This document shows, in pieces, positions 38,002-46,995 of a DNA stretch of 64,000 nucleotides. The DNA comes from Caballeronia sp. M1242 (GTDB taxonomy: Bacteria > Pseudomonadota > Gammaproteobacteria > Burkholderiales > Burkholderiaceae): positions 806,001 to 870,000 of the forward strand of contig NZ_CP071131.1 of NCBI RefSeq assembly GCF_017220215.1, in the 5' to 3' direction. The translations under genes and the position numbers were made by a program. The notes beneath the pieces were generated by a model, which made no database searches, was not told the DNA's origin, and saw nothing but the letters and a program-made list of their open reading frames with translations. Position 1 is the stretch's first letter. Each line of letters starts with the position of its first letter.

Positions 38002-39860
38002 CGCGCGGGCAGGCTCAGGATTTCGCCGCGCGCGCCCGTGCGCAACGTCGTCTGAACGAACGAATTGATCGACACGTAACGCGCGAAAAAGCGGTCCAGC
38101 ACGCAGCCGAAGAGCCACGCGCTGCCGCCCTGAAACGCGAGGTCGTCGACGAGAACGTCGATCGCGAGGCCGCGCCCGAAAGCGATCGGGCCGGGCATCG
38201 GCAGGCGGCGCACCACAGGCTTCGCATCGACCGCGACGACGCCCGCCACCTGATTTCGGCCGGTGTGGTCGGCGGGCGCGACGTGCAGCATCAGCAGCGC
38301 GCGCAGCGCCGCCGCCGCTTCGCGCGGACCGTTGCAGAGCGACAGATAGTGCAGCGACAACTGGTCGATCAGACGCCACGTCCGCCCGGCATCGAGCGGC
38401 GCCGGCGCGGGCCGCGACGGGCCGCTCACGCAGGTCACGGCTGCGACCGGCGCGGCGATGTCGAGCGAGAAGTCGCTGCCTGGACCGCTTCGCGACATCA
38501 TCAGCGGCAGATCGCGGTTGGTGCAAAGCGTGGCGAACGACAGTTGCCGCAGCGAGCCGCCATACGGCGCAGCGCGCGGATCGACGATCGACACATATGT
38601 TTCGCTGCCGACATAGTCCGTGCGCGCGCCGCTTTTTTGCCGCGCGGCCGGCACGAGGCGCGGCTCGCGCTCGGTGGTGAAGTACGCGGCGTCCGCGGGG
38701 CGGTCGGCGAGATAGTCCGCGTAGAGCGGATGGAAGGTCTGCTCGCTGTCGTCGTGCGCGCCGTAGCCGGACACGCCCGTGACCGAATGCACCTCGAAAT
38801 CGAGCGGATGCGTGCGGTCGGGCACCACGTGAAACCGCGCGCTGGAATCGGTGACGAGCGCGCGATCCGCGTGTCGCGCGAAGAGATTGATGGCGGGCAC
38901 GCAATCGAGCAGCACGTTTTCCTTCGTGACGATGCGTTCGAGCGTGGCATCGCCCGCGCCGAACAGCAACGTGAGTTCGATCTCGCGCGCGGTGAAGCGG
39001 GGCAGCACGGTCGCGAGGCCTTCGATGCGCGCGAAGCGCAGGCGCTGCGGCAGCGCGAAGTATTCGTGCAGCAGTCGGTAACCCTGAAACGCATTCGGCG
39101 TGACCGGCAAGAGCGCTTCGTCGTCGGCGAATCCGGCGGGCGCGACCGCCTCGCCCGGCAGCACCGCGAGCGTGCGCGTCGGCCGTTCCGGCGTCGACAC
39201 GACGATTGCCAACGTGTGCCCCAGCACGAGCTCGTGGAGCCGGAATGCGATGTCGTCGCCGCCTGCGAAGTAGAGGCAAAGCGTATCGAGACGCAGCGCG
39301 TCGAACGACAAGCCTTCCGGCGTCGCGAGCCGGATGCGCAGCGCGCCCTTCACCTGCGTCGCGAGCGTGCGCGTCGCGGGCACGGTGGCGAGCGGCAGAT
39401 CGGGCGTCTGGGCGAGATAGCGGGCGTCGGTCACCTCGACCGGCCAGAGCGTGAGCGCGGCGCCGGTGCGGAACTCGCATGGCGTCGTCTGCGCGGGCCC
39501 GCGCAACGAAAAGAGCGCAGTGTGACGCGGCACCGTGAAGCCATCGCCGAGATTGGGATTCGCGAGATCGGGCGAGAGACGCGCGATCAGCATCGAGGGC
39601 GTGGGGCACGCGGCCTGCGGCAGCACGACATGCGTGAGCTGCTGAGTGAAGCGCGGAAACTCTTCTTCGAGCTTCAGCTGAACGCGCGCGGCAAGAAACG
39701 CCGTGCCTTCGAGCAGCCGCTCGACATACGGATCGGCCACGTCGATGCCGTTCATGCCAAGACGCGCCGCGATCTTCGGGAACTGCTCGGCGAACTCCGC
39801 GCCCATCTCGCGCAGATGCGCGAGCTCGGTGTTGTAGTGACGCAAGAGGCGCGGGTCCAT
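37977..39860 (-). CDS. tssF: T6SS baseplate protein TssF
   Basis: A 627-residue TssF/VasA starting with the canonical MDPRLLRHYNTELAHLREMG, then FPKIAARLGM, PYVERLLEGTAFLAARVQLKL and PRFTQQL. TssF is the main baseplate wedge protein. It is 19 bases after tssE. Length and order (E-F-G) are normal. Confidence 0.97.
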   Translation of the reverse strand: MDPRLLRHYNTELAHLREMGAEFAEQFPKIAARLGMNGIDVADPYVERLLEGTAFLAARVQLKLEEEFPRFTQQLTHVVLPQAACPTPSMLIARLSPDLANPNLGDGFTVPRHTALFSLRGPAQTTPCEFRTGAALTLWPVEVTDARYLAQTPDLPLATVPATRTLATQVKGALRIRLATPEGLSFDALRLDTLCLYFAGGDDIAFRLHELVLGHTLAIVVSTPERPTRTLAVLPGEAVAPAGFADDEALLPVTPNAFQGYRLLHEYFALPQRLRFARIEGLATVLPRFTAREIELTLLFGAGDATLERIVTKENVLLDCVPAINLFARHADRALVTDSSARFHVVPDRTHPLDFEVHSVTGVSGYGAHDDSEQTFHPLYADYLADRPADAAYFTTEREPRLVPAARQKSGARTDYVGSETYVSIVDPRAAPYGGSLRQLSFATLCTNRDLPLMMSRSGPGSDFSLDIAAPVAAVTCVSGPSRPAPAPLDAGRTWRLIDQLSLHYLSLCNGPREAAAALRALLMLHVAPADHTGRNQVAGVVAVDAKPVVRRLPMPGPIAFGRGLAIDVLVDDLAFQGGSAWLFGCVLDRFFARYVSINSFVQTTLRTGARGEILSLPARCGTRAIL

Positions 39861-39879
39861 TTTTTTTCCGTATGCGATG

Positions 39880-40380
39880 TCAGTGCGGCAGTTCCATCAC
39901 CGTGATGCCGCCTTCCTCCAGATCGATCTGCGTGCGCAGCGCGAATTCGAGCGGCACCGGCTGCGCCCACAACAGGCCGCGGATCACGAGCGCGATCTGG
40001 TTGTGCATGTCGAGCACGGAGCGGTCGAGGACCGGCTCGATTTCCAGCGTCGACGGATCGATGCGCGGCTCAAAACGCTCGATCGCCGTGCGGATCGCCT
40101 GTTCGAGCACGACGGTATCGACCGTCGATGCGAAGCGTCCCGATAGGCACGGCAGGCCGTAGTTGAGCACCGACGCGAACGCATGCGCGAACTGGTCCTC
40201 GTCGATTTCTCCGCCGAGATTCGTCGTGTTGAAGAGCCAGGAGACGTCGCGCAGCACCGCCGCGCGCAGGCCGCGATGGGAGAGAAAGCGCTCGCCGGCG
40301 GGGTCGGTGCGCGACGCGGGATCGTCGTCGATCAGGCGATCGAGCAGCGTGGGCTGGAGGCGCTCGGTGTTCATCGACAT
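39880..40380 (-). CDS. tssE: T6SS baseplate protein TssE (gp25-like)
   Basis: A 166-residue gp25/lysozyme-like wedge protein with LQPTLLDRLIDDDP at the start, then SHRGLRAAVLRDVSWLFNTTN and LNYGLPCLSG. It starts 6 bases after the stop of the hcp-like gene. It nucleates the sheath on the baseplate. Confidence 0.95.
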   Translation of the reverse strand: MSMNTERLQPTLLDRLIDDDPASRTDPAGERFLSHRGLRAAVLRDVSWLFNTTNLGGEIDEDQFAHAFASVLNYGLPCLSGRFASTVDTVVLEQAIRTAIERFEPRIDPSTLEIEPVLDRSVLDMHNQIALVIRGLLWAQPVPLEFALRTQIDLEEGGITVMELPH

Positions 40381-40386
40381 GAGCGT

Positions 40387-40983
40387 TCAGCCAATGCGAC
40401 GCGTGGACACGTCGAGCGCGAAGGTCACTTCCGCGCCGCGCGCGCCGCTTTCGGTTTGCGGCGCGCAGGTCATGGTGAGTTGCTGCGCCGACAGTTCGAA
40501 GATCTCGCACGGACGGCAAAAACGCGGACTCGTGAAAATCTGATAGTTGCGCAGATACGCCTGTTCGAGCTTCATCGACAGAAATTCGATCTGCACGCCG
40601 TGATCGGTGCCCGCCGACTTGAAGCAGCGGATATGCGCGAGCGCGAGCAGTTCCGCCTGCGCGCACAGCTTCGCGATGACGGGCGACGCCGAATCCACCG
40701 TGCGGATCACGCCGAGCGCGGCGACGCGCATGTCGCTCGCATTGAGCGCGGCGCTGTGCTGGACCGCGTCGTAGCCCTGCGCCCAGCGCCAGCCGTGAAT
40801 CTGCATCGGCGTGTCCCAGTCGCCGCGCTTGCTCGCTTCGCCCTTCACGGGCGTGTTGCTGCGCCTGGGCACGATCTGCAGCAGCATGTCGTTGGGCTCC
40901 GGCAGGGCGAGCAGATCGAACTGTCGCACCATGTCGGGCGAAAGGCAGTCGTGCGGGCGCGGCTCGCGCGGATCGGATGGCAT
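40387..40983 (-). CDS. Divergent Hcp-like protein leading the baseplate operon
   Basis: A 198-residue protein with distant Hcp (TssD) character. SPVIAKLCAQAELLALAHIR matches the place of the Hcp segment SPxLxxxCxxGKxxxxAxL. The stretch VQIEFLSMKLEQAYLRNYQI matches the Hcp strand that follows it. It is longer than the true Hcp at 41121-41603 and carries an N-terminal extension plus a PRRSNTPVKG segment. It could be a specialised tube cap or adaptor, or another beta-barrel protein. It is first in the minus operon tssE-F-G-H-tagH-pppA, divergent from hcp. Confidence 0.6.
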   Translation of the reverse strand: MPSDPREPRPHDCLSPDMVRQFDLLALPEPNDMLLQIVPRRSNTPVKGEASKRGDWDTPMQIHGWRWAQGYDAVQHSAALNASDMRVAALGVIRTVDSASPVIAKLCAQAELLALAHIRCFKSAGTDHGVQIEFLSMKLEQAYLRNYQIFTSPRFCRPCEIFELSAQQLTMTCAPQTESGARGAEVTFALDVSTRRIG

Positions 40984-41015
40984 CGCTTGGGTCCGGAGAA
41001 TCGTTCGTCGAACAT

Positions 41016-41043
41016 AAGACGGCGGCCGCCGCGCGATTTTGAA
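41016..41043 (-). promoter_or_regulatory. Putative ECF-like promoter for the hcp-like/tssEFGH operon
   Basis: Minus strand: TTCAAAAT (41043-41036), a 14-base spacer, CGTCTT (41021-41016), about 32 bases before the ATG at 40983. Its first box overlaps that of the divergent hcp promoter through the near-palindrome CGATTTTGAAAATCG (41034-41048). Confidence 0.55.
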
Positions 41044-41066
41044 AATCGGCGGACTACGTTCGTTCT
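41039..41066 (+). promoter_or_regulatory. Putative ECF-like promoter for hcp and the effector module
   Basis: TTGAAAAT (41039-41046), a 14-base spacer, CGTTCT (41061-41066), 54 bases before the hcp ATG at 41121. GGAGG precedes that ATG. Confidence 0.55.
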
Positions 41067-41120
41067 GACTGCAAGCGCGAACTCGCGCGGACGCGAAGCC
41101 GGACCACCACGGAGGACCAC

Positions 41121-41603
41121 ATGGCTACCATCGACTGCTATCTCAAGATTGACGGAATCGAAGGGGAATCGAAGCACAAAGGCGCGGAGAACCAGATCGA
41201 GGTGCAGTCCTTCGACTGGGACGTGACCAACGCGGGCAGTCCGGCGGTCGGCGGCGGCAGCGGACAGGGCAAGGCGAAGCCAGGCATGTTCACGTTCTCG
41301 CATTTCTACGACAAGGCCTCGCCCACGCTCGCGAAAAGCTGCGTCAGCGGCAAGCACCTCGCGAACGCGAAGCTCACCGTCAGCAAGTCGGGAGATGGCC
41401 AAAAGGAATTCCTGACCGTCACGATGAAGCAGGTGACCGTGACGCACGTCGGCTTAGGCGGCGGCATGGGCGGCGAATTGCACGAGAACGTCAGCCTGCT
41501 TTATGCGGACATCGAGTTCGAGTACAAGCCGCAGGACGACAAGGGCGCGCTAGGCGGCGCCGTCAAGTTCGGGTACGACGCCTGTACCACCGAAGTGCGC
41601 TGA
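41121..41603 (+). CDS. hcp: T6SS tube protein Hcp
   Basis: A 160-residue Hcp/TssD of standard size: MATIDCYLKIDGIEGESKHK, EVQSFDWDVTNAG, FTFSHFYDKASPTLAKSC, SGKHLANAKLTVSKSG and a C-terminal FEYKPQDDKGALGG. Hexameric rings stack into the secreted tube and can carry small effectors in the lumen. Strong ribosome site GGAGGA. It heads the vgrG/effector gene set, whose products leave on the Hcp-VgrG needle. Confidence 0.98.
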   Translation: MATIDCYLKIDGIEGESKHKGAENQIEVQSFDWDVTNAGSPAVGGGSGQGKAKPGMFTFSHFYDKASPTLAKSCVSGKHLANAKLTVSKSGDGQKEFLTVTMKQVTVTHVGLGGGMGGELHENVSLLYADIEFEYKPQDDKGALGGAVKFGYDACTTEVR

Positions 41604-41625
41604 CCTTTGAGAGGCGGGTGTGCCG

Positions 41626-44007
41626 ATGTCCACTACCGATGTCGCAACAGCGCCGCCGCTCGCAAGCGTGGAGACGCCGCTCGCAGACGAACTGCGTTTT
41701 CTGTCGCTGCGGGCGAGCGCGGAGCTCGGGCGCATGCCGCGCTGCGAACTCACGCTCGTGTCAAAGCGCGCGGATATCGACTTCAGCAGGATTCTCGGCA
41801 AACACGTGAAGGTCTCGCTGCGCGTGGATGGCGCCAAGCCGCGCGTGTTCGGCGGCTACGTGGTGAGCTTCCGGCAGACCGGCATGCGCGGACGCCTGTA
41901 CGCGTATGAAGCGGCGGTGCGTCCGTGGCTGTGGCTGCTCACGCGGCGCAGCAACTGCCGCATCTTCCAGAACAAGACGGTCGAAGAGATCGTGAAGGCG
42001 ATCTTCGCCGATCCGGTCTACAAGCAGCTCGAACTGGGCGAGATCAAGTGGAAGGCCAACTCGCGCGCGCATCGGCCGCGCGAGTATTGCGTGCAGTATC
42101 GCGAGTCGGATTTCAACTTCGTGAGCCGCCTGCTGGAAGACGAAGGCATCTACTACTGGTTTCAGGACAAGGACGGCCGCGAGTCGCTCGTTCTTACGGA
42201 CACGCTCGCCGCGCATGAGAGCGTGGAAGGTTGCGAAGCGCTGCCGTACGGCGCGGTAATGAGCGCCGCGCCCGGCACCGAATACGTGAGCGAGTGGCGC
42301 GTGAATCACATGATAGAGACGCGGAACTGGATACTCACCGATTACGATTTCAAGCATCCGTCGCGGCCCTTGCAGAAACAGGCCGTCAAGCAGATGCCAG
42401 GCTTCGACGCGTTCGCCGGGCTCGAACACTTCGATTATCCCGGCGGTTATGTCGAGGCCGATCACGGCGAGAGCCGGGCGAAGTCGCGCGCGGACGAGGG
42501 ATTCGTCGAGGCGAGCGTAACCGACGATCCCGCCATCAACTGGCATCAGGTCGATGCGCGCAGCAACTCGAAGAGCGTGCGCGCCGGCACGCTGCTGAAG
42601 CTCACGCGGCACCCGCGCGCGGATCAGAACGCGCAGTATCTCGTCACGCGCACGCTGTACGAGATCGATCTTGCCGATCACGAAGCCTTCGACGGCGCGC
42701 AGTCCAACCGCTGCGAGTGCTGGTTTTCCGCGATCGACGCGAAGCAGCCATTCACTCCCGCGCGCGTGACGCGCCGGCCCTTCGTGCAGGGGCCGCAGAC
42801 GGCGGTCGTGGTCGGACCCGGCGGCGATGAGATCCATACGGACCAGTACGGGCGCGTAAAGGTGCAGTTCTTCTGGGACCGGCAAGGCAAGCGCGACGAG
42901 AACAGCTCGTGCTGGATTCGCGTGTCGCAGCCGTGGGCGGGAAAGGGCTTCGGCGCGGTCGCGATACCGCGCATGGGGCAGGAGGTGATCGTCGATTTTC
43001 TGGAAGGCGATCCGGACCGGCCCATCATTACCGGGCGTGTCTACAACGCCGAACAGATGCCGCCGTACGACCTGCCCGGCAACATGACGCAGTCGGGCAT
43101 CAAGAGCCGCTCGAGCAAGGGCGGGAGCGCCGCCAACTGCAACGAGCTGCGCTTCGAGGACAAAAAGGGCGCGGAGCAGGTGCTGCTACATGCGGAGCGC
43201 AATCAGGATATCGAAGTCGAGAAGGACGAGACGCATTGGGTCGGTCATGATCGCAAGAAGAACATCGACCATGACGAGACGACCGTCGTAAAGCACGATC
43301 GCACGGAGACGGTGGGAAACAACGAGAAGATCGACGTGACGATGAACCGCACGGAGACGGTGGGCGTGAACGAGAGCATCACGATCGGGGCCAACCGGAC
43401 CAAGACCGTGAAGGCGAGCGAGACCGCGACGGTGTATCTCCAGCGCACGCATAGCGTGGGTATCAACGAAACGATCACGGTGGGCGCCGCGCAGGAAGTG
43501 ACGATCGGCGCGTTTCAGGCGGTGACCGTCGGGGCTTATCGGGCGGTGACGGTGGGGGCTTATCACACGGAGACCGTCGGGGCGAGTCAGACGGTGAGTG
43601 TCGGGTCGAAACAGAGCGTGAGCGTGGGTTCGGATCAGACCGTGAATGTCGGCGGGAAGCAGTCGACGACGGTCGGCGGGGACCGGGCGGTGAGTGTGAG
43701 CGGCGGGCAGACGTTGTCGGTCGCCAAGGACGCAAGCGAGTCGATCGACGGTGCACAGGCGAACAAGGTGGGGAAGGGGCGCACCACGAAAGTGGGCCAG
43801 GACGATGTGCTCAAGGTGGGTAAGAATCTCGTCATCGAGGCGGAGGAGTCGGTGGTCATCAAGACCGGAGACGCGAGCTTCAGCATGAAGAAGGACGGGA
43901 CGATCCAGATCAAGGGGAAGGATATCTCGGTCATCGGGAGCGGAAAGGTCAACTGCACGGCGGACGGCGATGTCGTCATCAAGGGCAGCAAGATTCTGCA
44001 GAACTGA
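41626..44007 (+). CDS. vgrG: T6SS spike protein VgrG
   Basis: A 793-residue VgrG. It has a gp27-like base (FSRILGKHVKVSLRV, SDFNFVSRLLEDEGIYYWF), a gp5-like OB region (VKVQFFWDRQGKRDENSSCWIRV), then a long beta-helix. The tail ends VVIKGSKILQN without an extra catalytic domain, so it is a carrier rather than an evolved VgrG. I start at the ATG at 41626; a GTG at 41620 is also possible. It is 22 bases after hcp and followed by seven to eight cotranscribed accessory and effector genes. Confidence 0.97.
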   Translation: MSTTDVATAPPLASVETPLADELRFLSLRASAELGRMPRCELTLVSKRADIDFSRILGKHVKVSLRVDGAKPRVFGGYVVSFRQTGMRGRLYAYEAAVRPWLWLLTRRSNCRIFQNKTVEEIVKAIFADPVYKQLELGEIKWKANSRAHRPREYCVQYRESDFNFVSRLLEDEGIYYWFQDKDGRESLVLTDTLAAHESVEGCEALPYGAVMSAAPGTEYVSEWRVNHMIETRNWILTDYDFKHPSRPLQKQAVKQMPGFDAFAGLEHFDYPGGYVEADHGESRAKSRADEGFVEASVTDDPAINWHQVDARSNSKSVRAGTLLKLTRHPRADQNAQYLVTRTLYEIDLADHEAFDGAQSNRCECWFSAIDAKQPFTPARVTRRPFVQGPQTAVVVGPGGDEIHTDQYGRVKVQFFWDRQGKRDENSSCWIRVSQPWAGKGFGAVAIPRMGQEVIVDFLEGDPDRPIITGRVYNAEQMPPYDLPGNMTQSGIKSRSSKGGSAANCNELRFEDKKGAEQVLLHAERNQDIEVEKDETHWVGHDRKKNIDHDETTVVKHDRTETVGNNEKIDVTMNRTETVGVNESITIGANRTKTVKASETATVYLQRTHSVGINETITVGAAQEVTIGAFQAVTVGAYRAVTVGAYHTETVGASQTVSVGSKQSVSVGSDQTVNVGGKQSTTVGGDRAVSVSGGQTLSVAKDASESIDGAQANKVGKGRTTKVGQDDVLKVGKNLVIEAEESVVIKTGDASFSMKKDGTIQIKGKDISVIGSGKVNCTADGDVVIKGSKILQN
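43195..43830 (+). repeat. VGxxxxxTVG-type beta-helix repeats in vgrG
   Basis: About twenty degenerate units of roughly 8 residues (TVGANRT, TVGAYRAV, TVGAYHTET, SVGSKQS and so on) encode the VgrG beta-helix spike. DNA copies near 43500-43580 are almost identical over short runs (repeated GTGACSGTSGGGGCTTAT-like units), so slippage could change spike length. Confidence 0.7.
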
Positions 44008-44079
44008 TCATCGCGTTCAAAGAGGCGCGCGTTGTCTCGTCTTATCGAGAGAGAAGCAAGGGCGAAAGCGGAGGACACG

Positions 44080-44616
44080 ATGGGCAGTCGGGATGAACTT
44101 GCAGTAGCGCTTGTCGGCGGTGACATCGATGAGTCCACTCACTCTCTGCGAGCATCGAGCCCGACGCTGGCGTTTGCCGCTACCGGTCCGGCGGCGGGCA
44201 TGGTCATCGTCGGCGAGCTCATCGGAATCATCGCGGACGGCGCGGTGCCGCTCATCCGCGCTGCCGCTCTCGGCGATGCCGTTCTGCCCGCACGCACCAT
44301 CGTGGATCTTCACGCCGCGCATGTCGGTCGCGAGGTGGTGCTGGCATTCGAAGCGGCGGACACGAGTCGTCCCATCGTCATGGGCGTGTTGCGCGGCAAA
44401 TGCGGATGGCCGTTCGACCAGCGAGCCGGACACCTGGACGTGCACGGAGAGGGCGAACGCCTGATTGTCGGTGCCAGCGAGCAGCTCGTCCTGCAATGCG
44501 GCAAGTCGAGCCTCGTCATGAGCAAGGACGGCCACATCGAGTTGACCGGCGAAACCATCGTAAGCGAGGCGGCGGGTCCCAACCGCGTTCGCGGCGGGTC
44601 GGTTCACCTCAACTGA
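44080..44616 (+). CDS. DUF6484-like VgrG-associated protein
   Basis: A 178-residue protein I assign, from memory of the family, to DUF6484. Features are GMVIVGELIGI, PARTIVDLHAAHVGREVVLAFEAADTS-type text, PIVMGVLRGK, and a C-terminal beta-prism-like LVLQCGKSSLVMSKDGHIELTGE that mimics the VgrG spike tail. GGAGG lies 6 bases before the ATG, and an upstream TTG frame is not needed. The family occurs beside VgrG. It may extend the spike or link it to the next proteins. No enzyme motif is seen. Confidence 0.65.
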   Translation: MGSRDELAVALVGGDIDESTHSLRASSPTLAFAATGPAAGMVIVGELIGIIADGAVPLIRAAALGDAVLPARTIVDLHAAHVGREVVLAFEAADTSRPIVMGVLRGKCGWPFDQRAGHLDVHGEGERLIVGASEQLVLQCGKSSLVMSKDGHIELTGETIVSEAAGPNRVRGGSVHLN

Positions 44617-44617
44617 C

Positions 44618-45892
44618 ATGAACGCGCATCCGCATCCGCGGTCGTCGCGGGTCATCATTGGCTTCGCGCCCGGCGAGATCTCGTCGCTGGTCAACCGAAG
44701 CGTCGTGGAAGAACACGCGACAGAAGCAGCGTTTCTATGGCGACTGCGCGAAAAGGCAGTGCGGGCGCCTCAGTACAGGCTCAGGCATCTGGCCAAGCTC
44801 GACATGCGGCTTCTCGCCCATCTGCGCGGGCTGCAGGTAGCCGGGCGACATGGTTGGCGCGCGGCGCAGACGCTGCTCGGCGACGTCAGCCCGGGCGCCA
44901 TGTTCGTCGCGACGTTCGTCGCATATTCGCGGTCCGATGGTGAGGAAATGCACAAGCTGCTATTGCTCGCGCTCGCTGAACCAGCTCTCGAACCAGCCCT
45001 GCGTGCGGGGCTCGCATGGCTGGATGAGGCAGTGCTGACGCCTGTACTCATCAGGCTGACGCGCGCGGCGCAAGCATCGCATCGACGCATCGCGCTGGCG
45101 GTGGCGTCCGCTCGGCGAAACATGGTTGCCGTGCAAATCGCGCAAGCGGCGGGCGACGCCGATCCGGCGCTGCGCGCGCGCGCCATGCGCAGCGTCGGCG
45201 AGATGGGCGATCGGAGTGGACTGACCCTTGTGCGAGCGGGCCTGCGGGATGCCGATCCCGCGTGCCGATTCTGGGCCGCCTGGTCGATGGCGCTCCTCGG
45301 TGATCCGGCGGGCGCGCCCGCCCTGATCGACGTGATCATGACGGACATCGACCGCCGCGCCGCCGCGCTGGAAACAGCAGTGCGGTGCAGCGAACAGGGC
45401 TGCGCGCGTGACGTGATCCGTGAACTGGCGGCGTCGCGAGACGGACTTCGCGACGCGATCAGGGCCGCCGGCGCACTGGGCGATCCGGCAGTCGTGCCGT
45501 GGCTGCTCGATCATCTCGACGATGCGCTCCATGCGCGCGCAGCGGGCGAGGCTTTTTCGACGCTGACCGGCGCGGACCTCGAATACCTGGACCTCGACCG
45601 CGACCCGCCACCGAACGCCGAAACCTCTGAGCCCGAAGAAGATTCGCTCCGCTGGCCCGATCCGGCGGCGACGCGAGCGTGGTGGATGCAGCAGCGCGAG
45701 CGCTTCGTTGCGGGCCGGCGCTACCTGTGCGGCGAGCTCATTTCGGCCGATGCCACACGAACAGTCCTGCGCGACGGCTTCCAGCGCCAGCGCGCGGCCG
45801 CATCGATCGAACTGGTCCGGGCCGCGGGCGCCTCGCCCATGTTCCCTGTGCACGAGCGCGCGGACTGGCAGCGCAGGAGGCTCGCGGCATGA
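44618..45892 (+). CDS. TIGR02270-like HEAT-repeat protein of T6SS effector islands
   Basis: A 424-residue helical protein with HEAT-like repeats (ADPALRARAMRSVGEMGDRSG, ADPACRFWAAWSMALLGDPAG, GDPAVVPWLLDHLDD), a Trp-rich C-terminal part (RAWWMQQRERFVAGRRYLCGE) and a final Arg-rich stretch. I recognise the family type TIGR02270, found next to DUF2169/DUF4150 effector genes. Its role is unknown and may be scaffolding during effector loading. It starts 1 base after the DUF6484-like stop and overlaps the DUF2169 gene by 4. Confidence 0.7.
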   Translation: MNAHPHPRSSRVIIGFAPGEISSLVNRSVVEEHATEAAFLWRLREKAVRAPQYRLRHLAKLDMRLLAHLRGLQVAGRHGWRAAQTLLGDVSPGAMFVATFVAYSRSDGEEMHKLLLLALAEPALEPALRAGLAWLDEAVLTPVLIRLTRAAQASHRRIALAVASARRNMVAVQIAQAAGDADPALRARAMRSVGEMGDRSGLTLVRAGLRDADPACRFWAAWSMALLGDPAGAPALIDVIMTDIDRRAAALETAVRCSEQGCARDVIRELAASRDGLRDAIRAAGALGDPAVVPWLLDHLDDALHARAAGEAFSTLTGADLEYLDLDRDPPPNAETSEPEEDSLRWPDPAATRAWWMQQRERFVAGRRYLCGELISADATRTVLRDGFQRQRAAASIELVRAAGASPMFPVHERADWQRRRLAA

Positions 45893-46995
45893 GATTCACC
45901 AACGAGACCGGCTTGCCCGCGAGCTGGACCCTAGGCTTCGAGCGCAGCGGGCGCGAGCGGCTGATCGTGATCGTCAAGGCGACTTATGTACTGCCGACGG
46001 CGGGCGAGCAAGCCGTATTGGCCGACATCCAACTGCCTCTCATCAAGGCCGATTGTTTCAGCGGCGCGCCCGGCCTGACCGCGCCGACCTACGAGACGGA
46101 CTACGCGCATTGCAAGCCGGCCTGCGACGTGCTCTTGCTCGGAAGCGCGTATGCGCCGCGTGGACGCCCGGTGAAGCGACTCGCCGTCGGCATGCAGGTG
46201 GGCGGCATGGTCAAGCAGTTTACTGTTGTCGGTCCGCGTTGCTGGCAGAAGCGCTTCGGCGTGGCCAGTCCTTCGGAGCCACAGTACTTCGATCGTTTGC
46301 CGATCAGCTACGACACCGCCTACGGCGGCGTCGACTCCACGGAAGCAGCGCAAGGGCGCGCCCATACGTACGAGCGCAATCCAGTCGGGAAGGGGTATTG
46401 GCGCAACAGCCGCGACCTGGAGGGACAGCCGTTGCCGTTCACCGAGCAATCCGGCCGAGCGATCACCGATCCGTCCGGCGACTATCTGCCGATGGCGTTT
46501 TCTCCCGTCGGCCGCAATTGGCTGCCGCGCCGCCTCTACGCGGGCACCTACGATGAGCAGTGGATGCAAACCACCGCTCCGCTGTGGCCCGCCGATTTCG
46601 ACGAACGATACTTCCAGGCTGCGCCGCCGGACCAGATCATGCCGTTTCCGTCTAGCGATCTAACTATGCGGCTCTTGAATCTCACACCCGATGGCGATCG
46701 ACGTTTTCGGTTGCCGGTGCGACGCATTCCGGTGACGTTTGTCCCGTATCAGGGGCGCGATGCGCAGCGCGATGCATCCCTCGACACGATCCTGCTCGAA
46801 CCCGACGAAGGGCGCTTCACGCTGACTTGGCGTGTCGTTCTGCCGCTCGGAAAAAGTGTGTTCGATGTCAAGGAAACCGTCGTGGGTGAGATGCCGCGGG
46901 CGTGGCACATGGCTCGCCGGTTCCCCGGCAAGACGTGGTACAGAAATCTCGACGAAGCGGTGCGGGCGCGCAAAGGCCGGCCCCGGACATCATGA
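45889..46995 (+). CDS. DUF2169-family T6SS adaptor
   Basis: A 368-residue DUF2169 protein (RFTNETGLPASWTLGFERSGRE, YETDYAHCKPACDVLLLGSAYAP, DRLPISYDTAYGG). AGGAGG lies 8 bases upstream of the ATG. DUF2169 proteins act as adaptors that load PAAR/DUF4150-linked toxins onto VgrG; a case is known in Agrobacterium for a DNase effector. Here the likely clients are the DUF4150 and deaminase-fold proteins encoded just downstream. It overlaps both neighbours by 4 bases, so the whole block is coupled. Confidence 0.8.
   Translation: MRFTNETGLPASWTLGFERSGRERLIVIVKATYVLPTAGEQAVLADIQLPLIKADCFSGAPGLTAPTYETDYAHCKPACDVLLLGSAYAPRGRPVKRLAVGMQVGGMVKQFTVVGPRCWQKRFGVASPSEPQYFDRLPISYDTAYGGVDSTEAAQGRAHTYERNPVGKGYWRNSRDLEGQPLPFTEQSGRAITDPSGDYLPMAFSPVGRNWLPRRLYAGTYDEQWMQTTAPLWPADFDERYFQAAPPDQIMPFPSSDLTMRLLNLTPDGDRRFRLPVRRIPVTFVPYQGRDAQRDASLDTILLEPDEGRFTLTWRVVLPLGKSVFDVKETVVGEMPRAWHMARRFPGKTWYRNLDEAVRARKGRPRTS

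Noticed and set aside
41034..41066. Sigma-54 promoter for hcp
   Set aside because: I looked for GG-N10-GC spacing with TGGCAC/TTGCT elements, common for some T6SS hcp genes, and did not find a convincing one. The ECF-like layout fits better and recurs.
43195..43830. Possible CRISPR-like or intergenic repeat array
   Set aside because: The repeats are in frame within vgrG and encode the beta-helix. There are no spacers or cas genes.
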